From contig NZ_QQOH01000005.1 in assembly GCF_003345655.1 (NCBI RefSeq), forward strand, positions 62,001 to 126,000: a DNA stretch of 64,000 nucleotides, in the 5' to 3' direction. The stretch comes from Motiliproteus coralliicola (GTDB taxonomy: Bacteria > Pseudomonadota > Gammaproteobacteria > Pseudomonadales > Balneatricaceae). Positions 51,496 to 59,923 of this stretch are shown one piece after another; positions within the stretch are counted from its first letter, which is position 1; each line of letters starts with the position of its first letter. The notes beneath the pieces are model-generated. The model ran no database searches, was not told where the DNA came from, and was given only the letters and a program-made list of their open reading frames with translations. The translations under genes were made by a program, and so were the position numbers.

Positions 51496-52080
51496 ATGGG
51501 AATGTTAAATTTCACGGTTACCGGAGGTGAGGGTGATCGTGGTTTCGAGTTCTTCCAGAACCTGAAGACGCTGCTGTACGGTTTGATGTTCCCGATTGCG
51601 CTGACGATGGTCAGCGGTTTCTGGTACCTGTTTGTGCCGGCGGATATCAATTGGCAGGCGTCGCAGCTGATTTTGGTCCTGCACCTGCTGGGTGGGGTGA
51701 TCTCCCTGTTGATCGTCATTCCCTTCTTCATCCTGCATCAGAAAGAGAAAAAGCAGCGTTTACGCTGGCTGGTTACCCCCTGGAAGCTCGGCAAGAAGTC
51801 GGATGAGAACGAGCACCAGTTTATCCAGCGACAGATCGGTTATCTGCTGTTGGTGCTGTTGCTGCTGACCTACGGTTCCGGGTTGATGATCGCGTTGCCA
51901 GGCCTGCTGTTTGCTTTCGACATGGTCGTGCTCTGGGAAAATCCGACTCAACTGCTGCTCGGCGCCGTCCATCGCTGGGCCGGCGGGTTGATGGTACCGG
52001 TATTGCTATTCCATATGCTGTGGCTGCTGCGGCATAAGCAGCCGGCATCTGGGGCCGTTGCCGCGGAGGCCGCCAAGTGA
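51496..52080 (+). CDS. Cytochrome b-like four-helix membrane protein
   Basis: A 194-residue inner-membrane protein with four helices (about 28-50, 58-80, 112-138 and 156-178). Candidate haem-b histidines are in VLHLLGG and FILHQ of helix 2 and in VHRWAGG and LLFHML of helix 4. These pair across the bilayer as in di-haem cytochrome b subunits of dehydrogenases and nitrate-type reductases. The stop overlaps the start of the pentahaem cytochrome gene, so it is the likely quinol-linked membrane partner of that protein. The family match is by topology only. Confidence 0.72.
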   Translation: MGMLNFTVTGGEGDRGFEFFQNLKTLLYGLMFPIALTMVSGFWYLFVPADINWQASQLILVLHLLGGVISLLIVIPFFILHQKEKKQRLRWLVTPWKLGKKSDENEHQFIQRQIGYLLLVLLLLTYGSGLMIALPGLLFAFDMVVLWENPTQLLLGAVHRWAGGLMVPVLLFHMLWLLRHKQPASGAVAAEAAK

Positions 52081-53714
52081 AAATTAATATCACCGTCACT
52101 CGGCCGATCCTGCGTTTCGCCTTCTCGGTGGTGGCCGTACTGCTGCTGTTTGCCGGATTGACGCTGTTCCTACCCAACCCCGGGGGCGACGGTATCGATT
52201 GGAAGACCGAGCTGCCGTTTTATTCGATGCCCTGGACCAATAGCAGCCCGTTCTACCCGTCCGAATGGAAGACCACCGATGGACATCTGGTGAATTGGCG
52301 CTCGGTGCCTTCGGCAACCTTCTGTGGTGAGTGTCATGAAAAAGAGTACAAGGAGTGGGCCTCGTCGATTCATGCGATCACCGGGCCCGATCTGATCTAC
52401 GAATCGGCCATTCTGCAGAACGAGTTCGGCAGCGCCGCCGGTGGGGCGTTGGCAACGGAAAAGATCCGTTGGTGTGACGGCTGTCACGAGCCGTTGGCCA
52501 TTCTGGCGGGTGAAGGCTCGCCGTTAACGGCGGTGGGGCCGAACGAGGCGATCGAAGAGGGAGCCACCTGCATCCTCTGCCATACGGCCGTCGAAGCGCG
52601 GCCCTTGGCCGGTAACGCCGGGCTGACTCTGAATATCAACGAGATCAAGCGTTATCTGGATCCGACCCTGATCATGGCGGCGCCGGAGCAACACGCCAAA
52701 TCGATGCAGGCGAAACGGCATAACCCGATGATGGGCAAGTCGGAGATGTGCGGGACCTGCCATACCGAGATCCGCCCGGAGCGGATCAACGGTGACTTTC
52801 CGCTGCATTTTCAGGAAACCTTCGACGAGTGGCGTCTGAGCGAATACGCCGATCGTAATATCCAGTGCCAGGACTGCCATATGGATGCTGAACCGGCCCG
52901 TTACGTCGATGCGCTCAAGCGAGGTGAGCAGCCAGAACGGAAGATGTCGCACCGCTTCGTCGGCAACAATTACCTGTTGACCGAGTCCGACCTGCCAAAG
53001 CAGACCATTGTGACCCTACGCGGGGGCTGGGTTCCGGGAAGGAACGAGCTGATGAGCGGCGAAGAGTGGCTGACCGACTTGAAGAAACAGCAGGGCCTGA
53101 TTCTGGATCTGCTCAAGTCGGCGGCCGATATGGAGGTATCCACCGGCACGCTGGAATCCAATGGCGCTCTACCGATCGAGATCGCCATCACCAACAGCGG
53201 CGCCGGCCATAATCTGCCCACCGGCCCGTTGGACCAGCGCTATCTGTGGATTGAGCTGAAGCTGACGGATAGCCAAAACCAGGTCGTCTATCACTCGGGC
53301 TGGTTCGACTGGGAGCAGGGACAGGAAGACCCGGAGGCGGTGCGCTACATCAAACGGATGTACAACGATGACGGGGCTTACAACGATCGTCATATCCTGT
53401 TCGATGTCAACCGGATGCACTACGAGCGTAAACCGATCCGGCCGATGGAAACCGATCGAATCGGCTATCGGGTGCCATTGGGTGAGGCCGCCAGTGGCCC
53501 GCTGAAACTAGAGGTCAGACTCTGGTACCGGCTGGCGTTGCAGCAGATTCTGGAAAACACCGTCGAGCAGTTTCCAGTGGAAGCCAAGCTGCTTGAAGGC
53601 ACGGTGATCCCGCCGGTGGTGATGCTCGAAACGGTCAGCGAAGTTGACCCTGCCGAGGTATCCAAGGTGTGGGCCGGTTCGGGCGCCGCTAAGGGAGCAG
53701 ATCATGGGGCTTAA
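52077..53714 (+). CDS. Pentahaem c-type cytochrome (c554-like)
   Basis: A 545-residue periplasmic cytochrome with an uncleaved-looking N-terminal helix (about 10-30). Five CxxCH sites start at C83, C133, C165, C225 and C264. The spacing and the ECHEKEYKEWASSIHA block resemble the cytochrome c554 family. The C-terminal 200 residues are a beta-rich domain without haem. It uses GTG and overlaps the cytochrome b-like gene by four bases. Likely role: electron transfer from the quinone pool to a periplasmic or extracellular acceptor; the substrate is unknown. The gene for a GspG-like pseudopilin overlaps its end. Confidence 0.88.
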   Translation: MKINITVTRPILRFAFSVVAVLLLFAGLTLFLPNPGGDGIDWKTELPFYSMPWTNSSPFYPSEWKTTDGHLVNWRSVPSATFCGECHEKEYKEWASSIHAITGPDLIYESAILQNEFGSAAGGALATEKIRWCDGCHEPLAILAGEGSPLTAVGPNEAIEEGATCILCHTAVEARPLAGNAGLTLNINEIKRYLDPTLIMAAPEQHAKSMQAKRHNPMMGKSEMCGTCHTEIRPERINGDFPLHFQETFDEWRLSEYADRNIQCQDCHMDAEPARYVDALKRGEQPERKMSHRFVGNNYLLTESDLPKQTIVTLRGGWVPGRNELMSGEEWLTDLKKQQGLILDLLKSAADMEVSTGTLESNGALPIEIAITNSGAGHNLPTGPLDQRYLWIELKLTDSQNQVVYHSGWFDWEQGQEDPEAVRYIKRMYNDDGAYNDRHILFDVNRMHYERKPIRPMETDRIGYRVPLGEAASGPLKLEVRLWYRLALQQILENTVEQFPVEAKLLEGTVIPPVVMLETVSEVDPAEVSKVWAGSGAAKGADHGA

Positions 53715-54123
53715 TCGGAAAGATATCTCACTGCTGGATCTGGTGATCGTCATGCTCTGTGTGCTGGTGGTGGTGGTGATCAGCGCCCACTATGTCGAGG
53801 CATTGGAGAGTCCGCAGCAAGCCGATGCCCGACGGGCTCGTGATGGCTTGATGATCATCGAGAGTGCCGTCGGGGGCTACGGGACCGATCGGGGAGTCGG
53901 GCCACCCAGCAGCGCGGCGGGCGGCTTGCAGGTGTTGGTCGAGGCCGGTTACCTGCCGGGCATTCCCGTCGACCCCTGGGGGCAGCCTTATCAATACCAA
54001 TACCCGGGGGCCTACGACATCATGGATATCTGGTCCCGGGGACCCGATAGGGTAGACAGTGAAGACGATATCGTCAGCTGGGATCGCTACGGCAACCTGG
54101 TCCGGGATCTAGGGGTGAAGTAG
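53704..54123 (+). CDS. GspG-like pseudopilin with a non-canonical prepilin site
   Basis: A 139-residue protein from ATG 53704, overlapping the cytochrome end by 11 bases. The helix (LLDLVIVMLCVLVVVVISAHY) and the C-terminal PVDPWGQPYQYQYPG...GPD...EDDIVSWD block are the GspG major-pseudopilin fold with its Ca site. But the leader reads MGLNRKDISLLDL: there is no Gly at -1, and Asp takes the +5 Glu position. It may be uncleaved, membrane-anchored, or processed unusually. A longer reading from 53644 lacks a Shine-Dalgarno and would run deep into the cytochrome gene. Confidence 0.85.
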   Translation: MGLNRKDISLLDLVIVMLCVLVVVVISAHYVEALESPQQADARRARDGLMIIESAVGGYGTDRGVGPPSSAAGGLQVLVEAGYLPGIPVDPWGQPYQYQYPGAYDIMDIWSRGPDRVDSEDDIVSWDRYGNLVRDLGVK

Positions 54124-54128
54124 CCGAG

Positions 54129-54848
54129 TCAGTCGAGCTGTGGAAGTCGAAACCCCAGCACCTTCAACCAGTGGCGCCCGTCCAGCAGGTTGGCCAGCGC
54201 ATAAGCGAAGGGGCTCAGGGCGCAGGCGGCCAGCAGCTGTTTCACGGCGGGTCGATCCTGCTGCTTGATTTGCTGCGAGCGTACCAGCAAGGGCAGGGCA
54301 TACTCGAAGCTGGCTTGCCATTCCAGCGGGATGATTATCAGGTGGACCAGCGCACCGGTCAGCATGCTGACGACGGCACAAAACAGCAGCGTGGCACCGA
54401 TGCTGGGCTCGAGCAATGCCACCAGCGGTGACAGTAGCAGTGCACCGGAGCCGATCTGCTCCCCCTGCTCGGCCAGATGCAGCAGTCCGGCCCGAAACCG
54501 TCCGGCGGCGGCCTTGCGATGGTCCTGCCAGGCGTGGCCCACCTCGTAGGCGGCTTTAACCAGCGCCGTCAAACTGTGGTTATTCATGCAGTTGGGGCTG
54601 AGGCAAACCGCCTTGCTGTCAGAATCGTAATGGCTGCGATGTTGCGTTGGTTCCAGATGGACCTGGGGCAGGTGCAGCTGGCGAAGCTGTTCGCAGGCTA
54701 GCTCGCCGCCGCTGTCGGGCAGATCCTGCCTATCGCGGTTATGCTTAAAGAACACATAGCGAGCCCAGATCTTGGGTGCGGCCAGCACCACCACCACTGC
54801 CAGAAGAATCGATAACAGGTCGAACATGGCTGTGCTCCCGTTAGTCAT
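54129..54848 (-). CDS. Zinc-metallopeptidase-like membrane protein with altered active site
   Basis: A 239-residue protein resembling the YugP/neutral zinc metallopeptidase family. It has an N-terminal helix (about 10-26), a soluble region, two helices around 125-170 with a conserved-looking middle, and an C-terminal part. The family motif HEVGHA is here YEVGHAWQD (about residues 101-106), with the first zinc His replaced by Tyr (TAC). The second His and the Glu remain. It is probably catalytically impaired. It runs opposite to the cytochrome operon and ends five bases past it, so the two converge. Confidence 0.75.
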   Translation of the reverse strand: MTNGSTAMFDLLSILLAVVVVLAAPKIWARYVFFKHNRDRQDLPDSGGELACEQLRQLHLPQVHLEPTQHRSHYDSDSKAVCLSPNCMNNHSLTALVKAAYEVGHAWQDHRKAAAGRFRAGLLHLAEQGEQIGSGALLLSPLVALLEPSIGATLLFCAVVSMLTGALVHLIIIPLEWQASFEYALPLLVRSQQIKQQDRPAVKQLLAACALSPFAYALANLLDGRHWLKVLGFRLPQLD

Positions 54849-54987
54849 CGAGCTATTTTTTGCTTGTTAGACTTTAGTATATATAGCAGGGATTCTGTGT
54901 TGGTCTAGGGTGCGGAATATCAATTTTGTTTAAATGGTCGCCAAGCCATTGTCCCGGTTGCTAGAATACAGCGCCGATTTTTTAGAG

Positions 54988-55608
54988 ATGATTCCCGTGT
55001 CAGTCAGTTATATCGCCAGCTCCAAGCTACCCACCCCCTGGGGGACCTTCCAGATGCATGGTTTTGAAGACCAGCAGAGCGGTAAGGAGCATGTGGTGTT
55101 GACGTTCGGTGAACTGGATCCCGAATCTCCGGTGCTGGCACGGATTCACTCCGAGTGCCTGACCGGCGATGCGCTGTTCAGTATGCGCTGCGATTGCGGT
55201 TTCCAGCTCCAGGAAGCGATGAAGCGGATTGCGGATAATGGCAGCGGCGCCATCCTGTATCTGCGCCAGGAAGGCCGGGGTATCGGACTGCTGAACAAGA
55301 TCCGGGCTTACCATCTGCAGGATCAGGGGGCCGATACGGTCGAAGCCAACGAGAAGCTGGGCTTTGCCGCCGACCTGCGCGATTACAGCATGTGCGTGAC
55401 GATGATGGAGCACCTGGGAATCAAGTCGGTACGGCTGATGACCAACAACCCACGCAAGGTGGAAGCGCTGAAGGGTTTCGGCGTCAACGTGGTCGACCGT
55501 GAACCGCTGCAGGTGGGCAAGAACAGCCACAACGAGCAGTACCTGGCCACCAAGGCCGGCAAGCTGGGGCACATGATGTCCGAGCATCACTTCGCCGACG
55601 ACGAATAA
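54988..55608 (+). CDS. ribA: GTP cyclohydrolase II
   Basis: A 206-residue enzyme opening the GTP ring as the first committed step of riboflavin synthesis. It has all three zinc cysteines in [17 protein letters not shown], the RQEGRGIGL motif and the YDTVEAN-like [11 protein letters not shown]. The start is ATG 54988; the frame remains open to 54934 and GTG 54997 is an alternative. It complements the RibBA at 23971, whose cyclohydrolase half lacks these residues. It is about 27 kb from pgpA, its usual near neighbour in Pseudomonas. Confidence 0.96.
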   Translation: MIPVSVSYIASSKLPTPWGTFQMHGFEDQQSGKEHVVLTFGELDPESPVLARIHSECLTGDALFSMRCDCGFQLQEAMKRIADNGSGAILYLRQEGRGIGLLNKIRAYHLQDQGADTVEANEKLGFAADLRDYSMCVTMMEHLGIKSVRLMTNNPRKVEALKGFGVNVVDREPLQVGKNSHNEQYLATKAGKLGHMMSEHHFADDE

Positions 55609-55802
55609 TCGAGCAGACTTATCGCTCCGACCCAGTAGGCCTCGAACTTCTGGGTCAGCCTCCCATCAGTACCAGCCGGTGACTCTGGGCGCTTCTTCGC
55701 CAAACACCCCGTCTATGACCCAGCCGCATCAAGGCAGGGCTCGGTGGCTGAGCTGGCTCGGTAAAGCCTAAAGCTCAGTCGGTGGATCGTCCTCTTCGAT
55801 TT

Positions 55803-56246
55803 CTAACCGGTTAAAAACTCAGCTTCCCAACGCTGGAGTTCAGCCAGCATTGCGGCCTTAAAGGCTTCCTGGCCTTGGTCCATCAAGTTCCTTTTTTCCG
55901 TGGGAATGTCGAGATAGTGCGCTAAATAGCTGTCTGCCCAGTAGACCAGTGGCGTCAGTACATGGATCAGGTCCTTACCCATATCCGTCAGGTAATAGAG
56001 CTTCCTGCGGGCACTTTCCGGATGGGGTATTTGGGCAACGAGACCTTCTCTTTCCAGCATTTTCAGGCGCTCGGTCAGGACGCTGGTGGAGATTTTCTCA
56101 GGCATCAGCAGCATGTCTTTGAATTCGTGAACGCCGAAAAACAATAGATTTCGGATCACAAGTAGCGTCCAGTGGTCGCCCAGGATATCCATGGAACAGG
56201 CAACGGGGCAGCCGGTTCGGGTTCGGTGTTCGATTTTTACAGCCAT
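55803..56246 (-). CDS. HxlR-family transcriptional regulator
   Basis: A 147-residue winged-helix regulator of the MarR/HxlR type. The N-terminal RTRTGCPVACSMDILGDHWTLLVIRNLLF holds the conserved Cys used for redox or aldehyde sensing. The recognition region (KISTSVLTERLKMLEREGLV) and the wing (HPESARRKLYYLTDMGKDL) follow. It is transcribed divergently from two small genes, with a 23-bp perfect-arm palindrome in the 78-base gap. That dyad is its likely operator. Confidence 0.92.
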   Translation of the reverse strand: MAVKIEHRTRTGCPVACSMDILGDHWTLLVIRNLLFFGVHEFKDMLLMPEKISTSVLTERLKMLEREGLVAQIPHPESARRKLYYLTDMGKDLIHVLTPLVYWADSYLAHYLDIPTEKRNLMDQGQEAFKAAMLAELQRWEAEFLTG

Positions 56247-56278
56247 TTAAAATACTTGCATAAGAGAAGTGTTCTGCT

Positions 56279-56301
56279 ATTACTTCTATTATAGAAGTAA
56301 T
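56279..56301. promoter_or_regulatory. Perfect palindromic operator of the HxlR regulator
   Basis: ATTACTTCTA-TTA-TAGAAGTAAT: ten-base arms with a three-base centre. It lies between the divergent regulator gene and the 56325 gene, 24 bases before the latter's ATG. A weaker ACTT-N9-AAGT pair at 56254-56270 may be a second site. Confidence 0.85.
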
Positions 56302-56324
56302 TAGAGGGGTTCAAGGATAGTCCT

Positions 56325-56744
56325 ATGGTCTCTACCAGAAAGATTGCTCAATTCGTTGCGGCTTATTTCGTGATCACCATGTGCTGGGCCTATCCATGGC
56401 ATATGGTTCTGTTCCATGACCTGTATGCGGCAATAGGTGCGCTCCAGCGTACCGAGCCCCTCATGGCATACGGGATGTCGGCCGTTGTGCTCCAGGGCGC
56501 AGTGATTGGTTATCTGTTTCCCTATTATCTGGCGGGGCGTCCTTCGACGATCCGCTTGGGGGTCCAGTTTAATTTACTTGCGGGTTTGCTGACTTACAGC
56601 GTGATGGCGTTCGCTAATGTCGCCAAGTTTAACATTGAGCCGGTTTCCGTCTTCCTGCTGTACCAAACGACGTTTCAGCTGGTGCACTTTGTGTTGTCGG
56701 GAATCGCCATGGGCCTCATTTTCAAAAGCCGGAGGATACAGTAA
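56325..56744 (+). CDS. Four-helix membrane protein, unknown
   Basis: A 139-residue protein with four hydrophobic helices (about 8-26, 47-66, 78-98 and 107-130). It resembles the small DUF1761/DUF2177-like membrane proteins found near MarR/HxlR regulators; no catalytic residue is apparent. Its stop overlaps the start of the YCII gene, and both sit behind the HxlR operator, so the pair is the likely regulon. Function unknown. Confidence 0.75.
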   Translation: MVSTRKIAQFVAAYFVITMCWAYPWHMVLFHDLYAAIGALQRTEPLMAYGMSAVVLQGAVIGYLFPYYLAGRPSTIRLGVQFNLLAGLLTYSVMAFANVAKFNIEPVSVFLLYQTTFQLVHFVLSGIAMGLIFKSRRIQ

Positions 56745-57061
56745 TGGCACAATTTATCTTTACCTATCATGGCGGTAGAAAGCCTGAGTCGCCGGAAGAG
56801 GGTGAACGAATGATGCAGGAATGGCAGCACTGGGCGGCAGGTCTAGGCCCGGCTCTTATCAATCCTGGGAATCCTGTGGGGATCACGAAGGTTTTGACGG
56901 CCGAAGGGCCTTCCGATCTACCTTCGCCCCATCCCATCATGGGTTTTTCCATCCTGGAAGCAGAGGATATGGACCAGGCACTGCAGTTGCTCGGTGGCTG
57001 TCCACATTTCCAGCTTGGTGGGACGCTGGAGATCTCCGAAATGATGGAGATGCCAAGTTGA
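56744..57061 (+). CDS. YCII-related domain protein
   Basis: A 105-residue single-domain protein of the YCII/DGPF-like ferredoxin-fold family. It begins MAQFIFTYHGGRKPESPEEGERMMQEWQHW and ends with a GGTLEISEMMEM strand. Such proteins are found with stress or antibiotic-biosynthesis regulators; their chemistry is mostly unknown. It is translationally coupled to the upstream membrane-protein gene and probably controlled by the HxlR regulator. Confidence 0.85.
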   Translation: MAQFIFTYHGGRKPESPEEGERMMQEWQHWAAGLGPALINPGNPVGITKVLTAEGPSDLPSPHPIMGFSILEAEDMDQALQLLGGCPHFQLGGTLEISEMMEMPS

Positions 57062-57073
57062 TGGCTTGGATAG

Positions 57074-57096
57074 GGTCAGCGTTAACCACGCTGACC
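57074..57096. terminator. Hairpin between convergent genes
   Basis: GGTCAGCGT-taacc-ACGCTGACC, a perfect nine-base-pair stem between the YCII gene (plus) and dxs (minus). There is no U-run, so its strength as a terminator is uncertain. Confidence 0.5.
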
Positions 57097-57130
57097 AATG
57101 TCGCCTGAACCTGGGATCGCTACCCCGGCT

Positions 57131-58966
57131 TTATGCTTCGATTCGCTGTTGAATCCGTCTGATCAGCGTTTCCGCATCCAACCCGGCCTGTTGGCGCAAC
57201 TCATCCGGTTGGCCGTGACCGATAAACTGATGCTCCAGTCCCAGATTCATCAGAGCGATCGATTGGTTGGTCCGAGCGGCCCATTCGTTAACCGCTGAAC
57301 CGGCGCCGCCGGCGATGGCATTCTCTTCCAGGGTGACCAACAGCTGGTGGTCGGATGCCAGTTCGGTCAGTCGGGCTTCATCCAGCGGGACGACAAAACG
57401 CATATCCACCAGGGTCAGATCCAGTGACTCGGCGACCTCGCGGGCCGTCGGCAGCAGGTGGCCGAAGTTAAGTAGTGCGGCCTTGTTGCTACCCCCAGCG
57501 GTGCGAAGCGTGCGGCTTTGTCCCAGTGGGATTGGCTCAGGGTTCGGCGCCGGAGTTGCTCCCGGCCCTTTGCCGCGGGGGTAGCGAACACAGGCGGGTC
57601 CCGGATGCTGATAGCCGGTCTGCAGTAGACGCACGGTTTCGGCTTCGTCCGCCGGAGTCATGATCACCAGTTCGGGAATGCAGCGCAGAAAGCTCAGGTC
57701 GAAGCTGCCGTGGTGGGTCGGACCGTCTTCGCCCACCAACCCGGAGCGGTCGATCGCCAGCAGTACATCCAGCTGCTGCAGCGCGATATCGTGGATCAGT
57801 TGATCATAGCCGCGCTGCAGGAAGGTGGAGTAGATCGCCACCACCGGCTTGGCTTGTTGGCAGGCCAGCCCGGCGGCCAGGGTCAGGGCGTGTTGTTCGG
57901 CGATGGCGACATCGTAGAAGCGTTCCGGAAAACGCTGGGCGAACTCGACCATCCCGGAGCCTTCGCTCATCGCCGGCGTGATCGCCACCAGCCGTTGATC
58001 CTGGCTGGCTTGCTGACAGAGCCAGTCGCCAAACAGCGTTGAGTATTTGATCCCGGGCTGAGAGGGCGCTTCGGCCTCCTGCGGTGAGGGCATCTTGGTG
58101 ATCGCGTGGTAACCGACCGGATCCTGTTCGGCCGGCTCAAACCCTTTGCCCTTGGTGGTGACCACGTGCAGGAACTGCGGGCCCTTGGCCTGACGCAGGC
58201 GACTCAGCTCGCCGATCAGGGCATCGAGGTCATGGCCATCGATCGGGCCGCTGTAGCTGAACTCGAGCGCTTCGAACAGCGCGGCGGCGGTGCCGGACTC
58301 GGTACGATGGCCGTTGCCGTCACGGCTGACCTGGTCGATGTCGAAGGCATTGCGCAGATGTTTGGCTAGGTAGGTCGCCAAGCCGCCTTCGTTGGCCGAG
58401 ATCGACATATCGTTGTCATTCAGGATCACCAGCAGGTCGGCGCTGGTATGGGCGGCGTGGTTCATCGCTTCGAATGCCATGCCGCCGGTCATGGCGCCGT
58501 CACCGATGATCGCCACGGCGCGCTTGTCTTCACCCTGGAGCTGATGCGCCAGTGCCATCCCCAGCGCGGCGCTGATCGAGGTGCTGGAGTGACCGGTACC
58601 GAAGCAGTCGTAGCGGCTTTCGTGCCGTTTCGGGAATGGCGCCGGGCCATCGCTGTGGCGGATCCGGGGCAGTTGCTCGCGACGGCCGGTCAGGATCTTA
58701 TGGGGATAACACTGGTGGCCCACGTCCCAGATCAGGCTGTCCTCGGGGGTGTTATAGACATAGTGCAGCGCCAGGGTCAGCTCGACCACCCCGAGTCCGG
58801 CACCGAAGTGACCGCCGCTTTGGGCGACGCTGTAAAGCAGGTAGCTGCGTAGCTGTTCGGCCAGCTCGGCTAGTTCACCGGGTTGGAGTTGGCGCAGAGT
58901 GGCCGGATCGTCGATCCGATCAAGCAGCGGGGTTTCGGGACGGCAACTGGGAAGCGTACGGTGCAT
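57131..58966 (-). CDS. dxs: 1-deoxy-D-xylulose-5-phosphate synthase
   Basis: A 611-residue thiamine-diphosphate enzyme that condenses pyruvate and glyceraldehyde-3-phosphate at the start of the MEP isoprenoid pathway. The TPP motif GDGAMTGGMAFEAMNHA with NDNDMSIS is near residue 157. HQCYPHKILTGRR, the transketolase DRSGLVGEDGPTHHG and the C-terminal EENAIAGGAGSAV are all present. Standard length. Last of the xseB-ispA-dxs operon, 45 bases after ispA. Confidence 0.98.
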   Translation of the reverse strand: MHRTLPSCRPETPLLDRIDDPATLRQLQPGELAELAEQLRSYLLYSVAQSGGHFGAGLGVVELTLALHYVYNTPEDSLIWDVGHQCYPHKILTGRREQLPRIRHSDGPAPFPKRHESRYDCFGTGHSSTSISAALGMALAHQLQGEDKRAVAIIGDGAMTGGMAFEAMNHAAHTSADLLVILNDNDMSISANEGGLATYLAKHLRNAFDIDQVSRDGNGHRTESGTAAALFEALEFSYSGPIDGHDLDALIGELSRLRQAKGPQFLHVVTTKGKGFEPAEQDPVGYHAITKMPSPQEAEAPSQPGIKYSTLFGDWLCQQASQDQRLVAITPAMSEGSGMVEFAQRFPERFYDVAIAEQHALTLAAGLACQQAKPVVAIYSTFLQRGYDQLIHDIALQQLDVLLAIDRSGLVGEDGPTHHGSFDLSFLRCIPELVIMTPADEAETVRLLQTGYQHPGPACVRYPRGKGPGATPAPNPEPIPLGQSRTLRTAGGSNKAALLNFGHLLPTAREVAESLDLTLVDMRFVVPLDEARLTELASDHQLLVTLEENAIAGGAGSAVNEWAARTNQSIALMNLGLEHQFIGHGQPDELRQQAGLDAETLIRRIQQRIEA

Positions 58967-59011
58967 AGAAACAGTCTAGTCAGTGGCCGGTGTAGCCGCC
59001 GGTGATTGGTA

Positions 59012-59917
59012 TTAGTGGTCGCGGCTGATGATGTAGTCGGCGATCAGGCGCAGTAGCTCAGTATTCTGGGGCAGCGGCTGCAGTGCATCTAGGGCCAGTT
59101 GATGGAGTTTTTGGGCCATCTCGTGGGCGCCTTTGAGGCCAAGCAGAGCCGGATAGGTGGACTTACCCCGGGCCAGATCGGCCCCCTGGGTCTTGCCGAG
59201 GGTCTCGGTATCGCTCTCGATGTCGAGGATGTCGTCCTGGACCTGAAACGCCAGACCGATGGCGTTGGAGTATTGCGCCAGCGCGGCCAGGGTTTGCGGA
59301 TCGGCGTTACCGGAGGCGCGGGCGCCCAGTTCAACCGAGGCATTGATCAGGGCGCCGGTTTTGAGATTGTGAACCCGCTCCAACTGCGCCAGTGTCAGGG
59401 TTTTCTCTTCGGCGTCCATGTCCAGCGCCTGACCTGCCACCATGCCGCTGGCGCCGCTGGCTCGGCTCAAACAGAGCAGCATCGCCAGGCGGTTTTCAGC
59501 CGCCAGTGCTGGGTCGTTGGCCAGCAGCTCAAAGGCCAGGCTCTGTAACGCGTCACCAGCCAGAATCGCGGTAGCTTCGTCGAAGGCGATATGGCAGGTG
59601 GGCTTGCCACGGCGCAGCTCGTCGTCGTCCATCGCCGGTAGATCATCGTGGATCAGGGAGTAGGCGTGGATACACTCAACCGCTGCCGCCGCATTGTCGG
59701 CTCGAGCAGGTTCGCCACCCAGCGCCTCACAGGCAGCGTAGACCAGCACCGGGCGGATCCGCTTACCGCCATTGAAGAGGCTGTAGCGCATCGCGTCCAG
59801 CAGTCGGGCCGGATGTCCATCGGGATGGGGGGCGGTTTCAAGGCTGGACGATAGCGCGCTATCGACCCGTTGGCATAGGGGTTCGATTCGGTTGGCGAGG
59901 GCTTGCTTGGGGTTCAT
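59012..59917 (-). CDS. ispA: Farnesyl diphosphate synthase
   Basis: A 301-residue trans-prenyltransferase making farnesyl diphosphate. The first Asp-rich motif DDLPAMDDDELRRGKP and the second DDILDIESD are intact. The GGKRIRPVL and KTGALI regions are also present. It follows xseB by six bases and precedes dxs, matching the widespread gammaproteobacterial order that couples the first MEP enzyme to chain elongation. Confidence 0.97.
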   Translation of the reverse strand: MNPKQALANRIEPLCQRVDSALSSSLETAPHPDGHPARLLDAMRYSLFNGGKRIRPVLVYAACEALGGEPARADNAAAAVECIHAYSLIHDDLPAMDDDELRRGKPTCHIAFDEATAILAGDALQSLAFELLANDPALAAENRLAMLLCLSRASGASGMVAGQALDMDAEEKTLTLAQLERVHNLKTGALINASVELGARASGNADPQTLAALAQYSNAIGLAFQVQDDILDIESDTETLGKTQGADLARGKSTYPALLGLKGAHEMAQKLHQLALDALQPLPQNTELLRLIADYIISRDH

Positions 59918-59923
59918 GCCGGC

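Noticed and set aside
53644-53703. Upstream start for the GspG-like gene
   Set aside because: The 20-residue extension lies within the cytochrome gene, has no Shine-Dalgarno and does not create a better prepilin leader.
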